This document shows positions 33,254 through 38,671 of a stretch of DNA of 41,036 bases, one piece after another (position 1 is the first letter of the stretch; each line of letters begins with the position of its first letter). The translations under genes and the position numbers were made by a program. The notes beneath the pieces were generated by a model, which was given only the letters and a program-made list of their open reading frames with translations, did not search any database and was not told where the DNA came from. The stretch lies in NCBI GenBank assembly GCA_024685495.1, contig JAIKVT010000150.1:1-41036 (forward strand), in the 5' to 3' direction. The DNA comes from Lachnospiraceae bacterium. Lineage in GTDB: Bacteria > Bacillota > Clostridia > Lachnospirales > Lachnospiraceae.

Positions 33254-33604
33254 ATGAATCAAATAGTAAAAACATATTTAGCGATATTTTTAATGTTAAT
33301 AATTATTCTTGTTGGCGCAGGACTTATAGTATGTGCTCTTGATGCACAAAAAGCAGAAAAGACAAATAGTTCTTATGCTGATACTATAGCGGCACATAAT
33401 TATTCTACGTCAGTGATCAATCAGTGTGTTGATGAAGCGTCAAAAAATGATTATATATTGTCAATCAAAAGATATGACACAAACAGTGACGGTTATATGG
33501 ACATATGTGAATGTATTCTGGAATACGATTATTCTTTAAAGTTTTTAAATTCAAATGATACAACGGCAAATGGTAAACATCATTTTTCAAGGATAATGAA
33601 ATAG
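33254..33604 (+). CDS. Membrane-anchored small protein with EF-hand-like loop (pilin/TadE-like layout)
   Basis: A 116-residue protein with one N-terminal transmembrane helix (TYLAIFLMLIIILVGAGLIV at about residues 7-28) and an exported domain, the layout of TadE-like minor pilins. The stretch DTNSDGYMDICE (about residues 75-86) fits the 12-residue calcium-binding EF-hand loop at positions 1, 3, 5, 6, 9 and 12. Two Cys (CIL and ICEC region) lie nearby. No family can be named with confidence. AAGGATACCCA precedes the ATG, and the next gene follows after 12 bases with its own GGAGG, so this is the first gene of a putative pilin-like operon. Confidence 0.7.
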   Translation: MNQIVKTYLAIFLMLIIILVGAGLIVCALDAQKAEKTNSSYADTIAAHNYSTSVINQCVDEASKNDYILSIKRYDTNSDGYMDICECILEYDYSLKFLNSNDTTANGKHHFSRIMK

Positions 33605-33616
33605 GAGGTAAAAAAT

Positions 33617-33727
33617 ATGAAATATATTATTGATGAATATGGAGAAGCGATAGTAAGTGCAATTATTGGAATGTTGATGATTGGAATATGTATATCATCA
33701 TTTATTTATATAACAATAAATAGATAG
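33617..33727 (+). CDS. DEYG pilin-like peptide 1, last codon altered by IS insertion
   Basis: A 36-residue peptide, too short for the track: MKYIIDEYGEAIVSAIIG, then a hydrophobic helix to the end. The N-terminus (charged, then DEYG before a hydrophobic stretch) recalls Flp-type type IVb prepilins, with cleavage after the Gly inferred. It shares MK-I-DEYG with the genes at 35663 and 35828. AGGAGGTAAAAAAT precedes the ATG. The IS begins at base 2 of its last codon. Without the IS the product would end ...ITINI; with it, ...ITINR, and the TAG stop comes from the IS end. The product is therefore probably still made. Confidence 0.75.
   Translation: MKYIIDEYGEAIVSAIIGMLMIGICISSFIYITINR
33715..33722. 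repeat. Left target-site duplication of the IS
   Basis: AATAAATA abuts the left inverted repeat. The identical octamer abuts the right end at 35640-35647. Confidence 0.9.
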
Positions 33728-33820
33728 TGTCAAGTGACCTATGAAAAAACAGAGTCAAAGAAATAGGCTCGAATGAACCTTGAAAACTGTAGATATAGAT
33801 AACGAAAAGCTCTCCGAGGG

Positions 33821-34000
33821 CTTAGGGCTCTGCCCTAAGAACCCGCAAGGGACTCGTCCCTTGACTCGTAACCTGGGCTCTGCCCAGACCCGTCCTCGCC
33901 GAAGGCAGGGAAAGGCAGTTAGCCTTTCCTTTTAGATAGGATGCACCGAGAACCTTTTGTAAAGGGACTTTCGCGGCATATCCTCACCGGCTTTGCCGGT
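33821..34000. repeat. Array of five GC-rich hairpins in the IS left end
   Basis: In order: CTTAGGGC-TCT-GCCCTAAG (33821-33839), CAAGGGAC-TC-GTCCCTTG (33846-33863), CTGGGC-TCT-GCCCAG (33873-33887), GGAAAGGC-AGTTA-GCCTTTCC then TTTT (33909-33933), and ACCGGC-TTT-GCCGGT (33986-34000). All have tiny loops. This 33728-34041 stretch has no credible gene. Confidence 0.9.
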
Positions 34001-34041
34001 TCCGGTATTCCACGGATCCCTTGACAACGGTTCCGCTCCAT

Positions 34042-35508
34042 TTAGGCTGAAGTTTGTTGTTGCATTTTTAGGATTGTTTGTTGACCAAGGAAGATTAGTA
34101 GTTGCCACTTGCCTGGCATATTTTCGCCGTGAGAGATTATATCGTCTTCAACAGGTGGCTTATATCGATTGTGTTTATGAGGTCTTAAGAAGTTATAATA
34201 AGCAACCCATAATGAAAGATCATAGTTAGCGCCATCGTAATTATCAAAGCCGTTCGTTGGTCGATATGAAGCTTTGTAAGTACGGTTTAATCGTTCAATC
34301 ATCTGCTTGTAAGGTCGGAATTCTTTAGATACTTCATCGTCATTAGTAAGACCTATGACCTTAGTTATATCAAAGTTAAAACGCTGACCAAACTTATAGA
34401 AGAACTGTTGGGCGGCGAGCGGATATGCACTGTAGCCATCGGCAATGAATTTAAAGTTTTTAGGAAGTTCTTTAAGATGCTGAAAAGCCATTCTCATTGC
34501 CATAATACAGGGACCGACTCCACGATTATCTGAGACTTGATAACCAACGATAGCTCGAGTGGCGGCGTTCATAATAAACCAAATGTAACCGGTGATACCA
34601 CGAACTTTGATGTAGGTTTCGTCGGCGGTATAGGCGAGGTCGTTAGGATCTTTTTCGTATGGGTATGTATCAACAAAAGGCTTTATGCATGTGGCGGCAG
34701 TTTTACAGTAATTAGCAACCATTTGATGAGATATAGAAATGCCGTGGATGTCCTTTAACGCTTGGGCTGTTTTACGAAGGGATAAGCCCAGATTGACACG
34801 ATAGGAAAGACAAAGAGACATAATGTAAGCGTTATTCTTTTTGAACTTTAATGATGATGCATTCTTTGGTAAAGATGTTATATCTATCTTGAAGAAGTCA
34901 ATTACGAACTCACGATAGATGTAGTGAAGTTTATATTTATGTTTGCCATGTTCTTCGTTTAAATCATCCTTATCAACTTTACTAAGGTTGTGAAGATAGT
35001 AGGGACATTTTGGGTTAATGCATTTGTGGATGATGAAGTGCTTTCGATTCTTTTTGGGAGAAAGAGAATGCGAGCAATAAGGACACTTTAAGGAGTGAGT
35101 CTTACTAAAACGATTTTCGTATGGAGAAAACTTTGTGTCACATATTTTGCACATTAGTTGACCAGCCTTACCGTTATTGCGATACAGATAGGGTTGAGGA
35201 GCTTTGCAAGAAGGGCAGGTACAGTATTCAGGGATGTTACACTCAGAGCGACGATTGATAGGCTTAATAGGCTTTCCGTATTTCCATTCGTAATAACTGT
35301 TAAGGTCTTTCCAATTCCAGTCTTGCTGATGATATATGATTTTAGGAAGCTTATCAATTTTAAACTTTTGATATTTGGGAGAATGAGAATCATCAAAAGC
35401 CCATTGCTTTAATGGTATATATCTGCAGATAAAATTTAAAAGCCAACGATTTTGTTGGTATAGTTGTTGAATTAATTGAATTAAATAAAGTATAATGTCC
35501 ATGAGCAT
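34042..35508 (-). CDS. DDE transposase of the insertion sequence
   Basis: 488 residues. Two zinc-knuckle pairs lie at about residues 98-123 (CPSCKAP...CKICD) and 142-168 (CPYCSHS...CINPKCPYY). A helix-turn-helix follows near 242-268 (LGLSLRKTAQALKDIHGIS), then an RNase H-like DDE domain with Asp296 (TADETYIKVRG), Asp357 (FIADGYSAYP) and Glu405 (MIERLNRTYKASYRP). The catalytic spacing resembles IS6/IS240-type (rve-like) transposases, and the frame is intact, so the element may be active. ATGs at 35508 and 35502 are both possible; AAAGGAG precedes them by 4 and 10 bases. Confidence 0.9.
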   Translation of the reverse strand: MLMDIILYLIQLIQQLYQQNRWLLNFICRYIPLKQWAFDDSHSPKYQKFKIDKLPKIIYHQQDWNWKDLNSYYEWKYGKPIKPINRRSECNIPEYCTCPSCKAPQPYLYRNNGKAGQLMCKICDTKFSPYENRFSKTHSLKCPYCSHSLSPKKNRKHFIIHKCINPKCPYYLHNLSKVDKDDLNEEHGKHKYKLHYIYREFVIDFFKIDITSLPKNASSLKFKKNNAYIMSLCLSYRVNLGLSLRKTAQALKDIHGISISHQMVANYCKTAATCIKPFVDTYPYEKDPNDLAYTADETYIKVRGITGYIWFIMNAATRAIVGYQVSDNRGVGPCIMAMRMAFQHLKELPKNFKFIADGYSAYPLAAQQFFYKFGQRFNFDITKVIGLTNDDEVSKEFRPYKQMIERLNRTYKASYRPTNGFDNYDGANYDLSLWVAYYNFLRPHKHNRYKPPVEDDIISHGENMPGKWQLLIFLGQQTILKMQQQTSA

Positions 35509-35571
35509 TTAACTCCTTTCGGGATGTGATTTAGCCAATGACATTATACCGAAAATGGGAGGTAAATGCTC
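35503..35571 (-). promoter_or_regulatory. Transposase leader: inverted repeat over RBS/start with internal promoter
   Basis: On the minus strand GAGCATTTACCTCC (complement of 35558-35571) can pair with GGAGTTAAATGCTC (complement of 35503-35516), 13 of 14 bases, covering the Shine-Dalgarno and first ATG. The transposase -10 box TATAAT (complement of 35543-35548) lies between the arms, so native transcripts should lack the upstream arm while read-through transcripts would carry both. Confidence 0.75.
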
Positions 35572-35639
35572 TTTTTATTTAAACCTCCCGAAAATAAAGG
35601 ATTTATAAACAAAAAAGGAGTGTCAGACTTGACACTACC

Positions 35640-35647
35640 AATAAATA
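35640..35647. repeat. Right target-site duplication of the IS
   Basis: AATAAATA, identical to 33715-33722. Joining the two flanks restores an unbroken pilin-like gene with the next ribosome binding site (AGGGGTGG) 3 bases after the original stop. Confidence 0.9.
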
Positions 35648-35662
35648 TATAGGGGTGGAAAG

Positions 35663-35806
35663 ATGAAGCAAATAATTGACGAATATGGTGAGGCAATAAT
35701 AGGTGTAATAGCAACAGTATTAATACTTGGAATAGCATTTTTTCTGTTTAATCAGGGAGGAATAATTGAGCAGTTTTTCAGCCAGATAGCTAATAATGCA
35801 ATTTGA
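35663..35806 (+). CDS. DEYG pilin-like peptide 2
   Basis: A 47-residue peptide missed by the track. It reads MKQIIDEYGEAIIGVIATV, then LILGIAFFLF and a short polar tail QGGIIEQFFSQIANNAI. It shares its first 13 residues almost exactly with peptide 1 and closely with the gene at 35828. The layout (short charged leader, Gly, long hydrophobic helix) suits a Flp-like pilin or small pseudopilin. GGGGTGGAAAG precedes the ATG. It originally lay about 10 bases after peptide 1's stop, before the IS separated them. Confidence 0.75.
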   Translation: MKQIIDEYGEAIIGVIATVLILGIAFFLFNQGGIIEQFFSQIANNAI

Positions 35807-35827
35807 ATGAAAGGGGGGAAAAGTTAA

Positions 35828-36706
35828 ATGAAGCAAATATTAGATGAATATGGTTCTACTATTATCACAACAATTGTAGGTGTAATTATTATAGCTGTTT
35901 TAGGTGTGGTGTCATTTAATGGGGCAGTAGGACTTATTAATATAGCGGGTAGGGAAACGAGTGATATTGCTGATAACGATACTAATATAGTACAGACAGT
36001 AACAACTGCGTCACTTGATAATCAGGCAGAATTAGCAGTGCCTGATGTTAGAGTAAAAACTAAACCTAAACTTGGAACTTCATATAAATTAACAGATGTT
36101 TTTGAACTTAATAATTGTGAAGAAAGTGCTTCTTTATCTGTTGCAGAAGCAACAACAGAATTAAATGATTCTTCAACAGATGCAATAGGAACAGGAATGA
36201 TTACATTAAACAGTGACACTATAAAGTTCAATAATGTTGATACTTTCTATATAACACTAGAAATTAGACAAGATAGCAGAAAAATGTCAAGAACACTTGA
36301 AGTGACATCGTTAGTTCCAGATCCATACTACGATATGCAAAAAGTAAATGGTTATTGGTGTTATTGTAAAAATGAATGGAATGTAGAAAAGGGAGGGTAC
36401 ACTAGAACTGTAATTAGACAATATCCGTACAGCAAGACAGTTCACTATGAAGACGGTCCACCAACACAGCCAAATGTTGGTTCATATATAAATTATTATT
36501 TATATTATGACGAGTCAAAGAAATGCCTACGTTATAATATGTACGACCATTATTGTTCAGGTTGGCACGCAAATCAGGTTTATCGTAACGGTGAATGGGT
36601 AATTACCGGTTACAGTATAGACGGTTTCGATAGTTACCGTAATTCCGGTACCGAGGCAATTTGGTGTCTTAATAAACAAACAGGACTGCCTACTTGGGTT
36701 AGATAA
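35828..36706 (+). CDS. Large DEYG pilin-like protein with exported C-terminal domain
   Basis: 292 residues. The N-terminus MKQILDEYGSTIITTIVGV, then a hydrophobic helix to about residue 37, matches peptides 1 and 2. It continues into a Thr/Ser/Asp-rich region, a beta-rich segment (about 70-170) and an aromatic Cys-containing domain (GYWCYCKNEW near 180, KKCLRYNMYDHYCSGW, EAIWCLNKQ at the end). It may be the adhesive or tip subunit of a pilus-like fibre whose small subunits are the two peptides; that is inference. GGGGGGAAAAG precedes the ATG. I know no named family for the C-terminal part. Confidence 0.75.
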   Translation: MKQILDEYGSTIITTIVGVIIIAVLGVVSFNGAVGLINIAGRETSDIADNDTNIVQTVTTASLDNQAELAVPDVRVKTKPKLGTSYKLTDVFELNNCEESASLSVAEATTELNDSSTDAIGTGMITLNSDTIKFNNVDTFYITLEIRQDSRKMSRTLEVTSLVPDPYYDMQKVNGYWCYCKNEWNVEKGGYTRTVIRQYPYSKTVHYEDGPPTQPNVGSYINYYLYYDESKKCLRYNMYDHYCSGWHANQVYRNGEWVITGYSIDGFDSYRNSGTEAIWCLNKQTGLPTWVR

Positions 36707-36731
36707 AAACACTTAATAAAGAGGATAATAA

Positions 36732-37337
36732 ATGAAAAACATAGTTTATGGTGTAGTAATAATATTACTTGGTATAGTTATTGCCCTAACAATTATAACG
36801 GTAACAGGTACAATGAACCGTGAAGTTGAAATTGAAGATTCGTTACAAATAGCAGTAGAAAAAAGTGTAGATGCGTGTACTACAAAGCATAATTATAGTC
36901 TTGATAATACAGATCAATTTGTAGCCGATTTAATGGTTGAATTATCAAATGCTATTGAAAATGACTCAGCATTAGATATACAAATTATGGGTATTGATAA
37001 AGATAAGGGTATGCTTTCTGTCAGAGTAGTCGAATACTACACAACAGCAATAGGTGTACCTAAAACCGCAACTTGTGAATCAACTGCAATTTTTGACAGA
37101 GGTGACGCTAATAATATTAAGTCGGGAATTACTATTACTTTTGTAGATGACGATGGTTCATACTTAGGCGAACAGACAGTTGACGCAACAAAAGAAATTA
37201 AAGCAATAATAACACCTGCAAAAGAAGGAAAGACATTTAACGGTTGGTTAAATACTAAGACAAATAAAAATGTTGGTATAAATTTAGGTAAGGCTGGTGA
37301 AGATATTACATTTAAGGCAACTTATATCTTAGTTTAG
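36732..37337 (+). CDS. Membrane-anchored InlB-repeat protein (pilin/TadE-like layout)
   Basis: 201 residues. One N-terminal transmembrane helix (IVYGVVIILLGIVIALTIITV, 4-25) is followed by a TadE-like exported region whose spacing recalls the gene at 33254. A C-terminal InlB/Listeria-Bacteroides type beta-repeat follows (ITITFVDDDGSYLGEQTVDA, then KEGKTFNGWL and DITFKATYI, about residues 134-201). Such repeats are used in bacterial surface proteins. GAGGATAATAA precedes the ATG. A terminator follows, so this is probably the last gene of the cluster's first transcript. Confidence 0.75.
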   Translation: MKNIVYGVVIILLGIVIALTIITVTGTMNREVEIEDSLQIAVEKSVDACTTKHNYSLDNTDQFVADLMVELSNAIENDSALDIQIMGIDKDKGMLSVRVVEYYTTAIGVPKTATCESTAIFDRGDANNIKSGITITFVDDDGSYLGEQTVDATKEIKAIITPAKEGKTFNGWLNTKTNKNVGINLGKAGEDITFKATYILV

Positions 37338-37349
37338 AATTATATTCCA

Positions 37350-37384
37350 AAAATATCAGTAGCCTGCCAAATAACTGATATTTT
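37350..37384 (+). terminator. Intrinsic terminator after the InlB-repeat gene
   Basis: AAAATATCAGT and ACTGATATTTT form a perfect 11-bp stem with a 13-nt loop, ending in TTTT. The rest of the gap to 37551 is AT-rich, with a possible TATAAT at about 37491 and no gene. Confidence 0.8.
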
Positions 37385-37551
37385 AAGAATTTAATAACTA
37401 AATTGCACTAAAACCTATACTGTAATCAGGCTAATTTTCACAAAAATAAAGTTTTAAAAAAAAACAGCGTATGGTTTTAGCCCCTATCTCAGTATAATTC
37501 TAGTAGAAAGAAAAACATACAATAATTCTTTCATGAATTGGAGGACGAAAA

Positions 37552-38523
37552 ATGAGAACAAGAAGTAAACTAATAGTAGGTATAATGGTATTAACACTGG
37601 CAATAACAACTATATGCTTTATACCAACATCAGCAAACGCTGAAACAACAGGACAGCTTATGTATAGAATGTATAATCCAAATAGTGGCGAACACTTTTA
37701 TACAGCAAACGCCGGAGAAAAAGACAATCTCGTAAACGCCGGTTGGAAGTGGGAAAACTTTGGCTGGATAGCAGCTGAAAGTGGAAACCCCGTATATCGC
37801 GTATATAACCCCGTTGCAGGCGACCATCACTATACTATGAACGAGATGGAGAAAAACCTTTTAGTATTCCTTGCAGGTTGGCAAGACGAGGGTATCGGTT
37901 GGTATTCAACCACAACAGAAAATGAAGATACCACACCACTTTATAGATTATATAGCCCAAGTGCAAAATCGGGAGCACACCACTATACTTTAAGTGCCGC
38001 CGAGCGTGATATGTTAATAAACGCAGGTTGGCAAGACGAGGGTACTTGTTGGCTGTCAAACTATAATATAGAAGTATCAGGCTATAAAGAAGCTACTTGT
38101 TGTGAAGAAGGCACAACGGGCGATGTATTAAATAAACGTACAAGCGAAGTATTATTCAAAGGTCAGGTAATTCCTAAAACAAACAATCACCAAAACGTAA
38201 CACACTATGACGCTGTGACGGAAGTGAGATATTTAGATAAACTAAGAAAAGCATATTGTAAAGACGACGGAACATATATTGGCTTTAGAGGAGAAGAAGA
38301 TACAAAAATAATTCAACACTTTAATACATATCACGGATACAACCTACCACTTAATGCTGATTTATGGACCGACGAACAAATACAACAATGGTTTGATATA
38401 TGTCAAAATCATTTAATATACGAAGATGTACCCGCACAAGAAGTAATAGTTGTAGTATCACCCGAGTATTGGAAGTGTAATGACTGTGGAAAAATAAGCT
38501 ACGACAATAAAAATTGGCAGTAA
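37552..38523 (+). CDS. Secreted protein with three DUF5648-type repeats
   Basis: 323 residues. A Sec signal peptide (RTRSKLIVGIMVLTLAITTI, then cleavage near TSANA at about residue 32) leads into three repeats of the DUF5648 type: LMYRMYNPNSGEHFYTANAG (about 37), PVYRVYNPVAGDHHYTMNEM (about 83) and PLYRLYSPSAKSGAHHYTLS (about 127), each ending in GW(Q)DEG or similar. The repeats are found in exported proteins of Gram-positive gut bacteria. The C-terminal half (from about 180) is not recognised and ends with a CNDCGK pair. No LPXTG or membrane anchor is seen. TTGGAGGA precedes the ATG. Confidence 0.85.
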   Translation: MRTRSKLIVGIMVLTLAITTICFIPTSANAETTGQLMYRMYNPNSGEHFYTANAGEKDNLVNAGWKWENFGWIAAESGNPVYRVYNPVAGDHHYTMNEMEKNLLVFLAGWQDEGIGWYSTTTENEDTTPLYRLYSPSAKSGAHHYTLSAAERDMLINAGWQDEGTCWLSNYNIEVSGYKEATCCEEGTTGDVLNKRTSEVLFKGQVIPKTNNHQNVTHYDAVTEVRYLDKLRKAYCKDDGTYIGFRGEEDTKIIQHFNTYHGYNLPLNADLWTDEQIQQWFDICQNHLIYEDVPAQEVIVVVSPEYWKCNDCGKISYDNKNWQ

Positions 38524-38550
38524 ACTAATTTCAAAAAATAACAAATAATC

Positions 38551-38579
38551 AAAGGGCAGGCAAATAACCTGTCCTTTTT
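38551..38579 (+). terminator. Intrinsic terminator after the DUF5648-repeat gene
   Basis: AAAGGGCAGG and CCTGTCCTTT form a stem with one mismatch, followed by TTG after a short T run. Confidence 0.75.
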
Positions 38580-38671
38580 GTGTGTAAAAATAAATAAAAC
38601 CCTAAAACTCCGTCACTACCTTATATATATAAAGATAATAATACAAAAATCATAAAAGGAGAGCATCGCAT

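Larger units (their letters stand above)
33723..35639 (-). mobile_element. Complete 1917-bp insertion sequence with DDE transposase
   Basis: Ends are imperfect inverted repeats: GATAGTGTCAAGT at the left (33723-33735) and the complement of GGTAGTGTCAAGT at the right (35627-35639), 12 of 13 matching. They are flanked by perfect 8-bp target duplications AATAAATA. Inside are one minus-strand transposase gene, a palindrome-rich non-coding left end of about 310 bases and a structured transposase leader on the right. The 8-bp duplication and the DDE domain fit IS6/IS240-like elements, but the size and N-terminal zinc fingers are unusual for that family. Confidence 0.93.

Noticed and set aside
33617-33727. 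Treating DEYG peptide 1 as a pseudogene broken by the IS
   Set aside because: Joining the flanks shows that the original gene ended one codon later at the same length; only the last residue changes, so the coding sequence is effectively intact.
33763-33800. AACCTTGAAAACTGTAGATA resembles sequences seen in rRNA operon spacers
   Set aside because: No rRNA or tRNA gene is nearby, the match is short, and the segment lies inside the IS boundaries.
33993-34229. Plus-strand 78-residue ORF in the IS
   Set aside because: It overlaps the terminal hairpin and the antisense of the transposase end, has no ribosome binding site, and its sequence shows no protein-like conservation.
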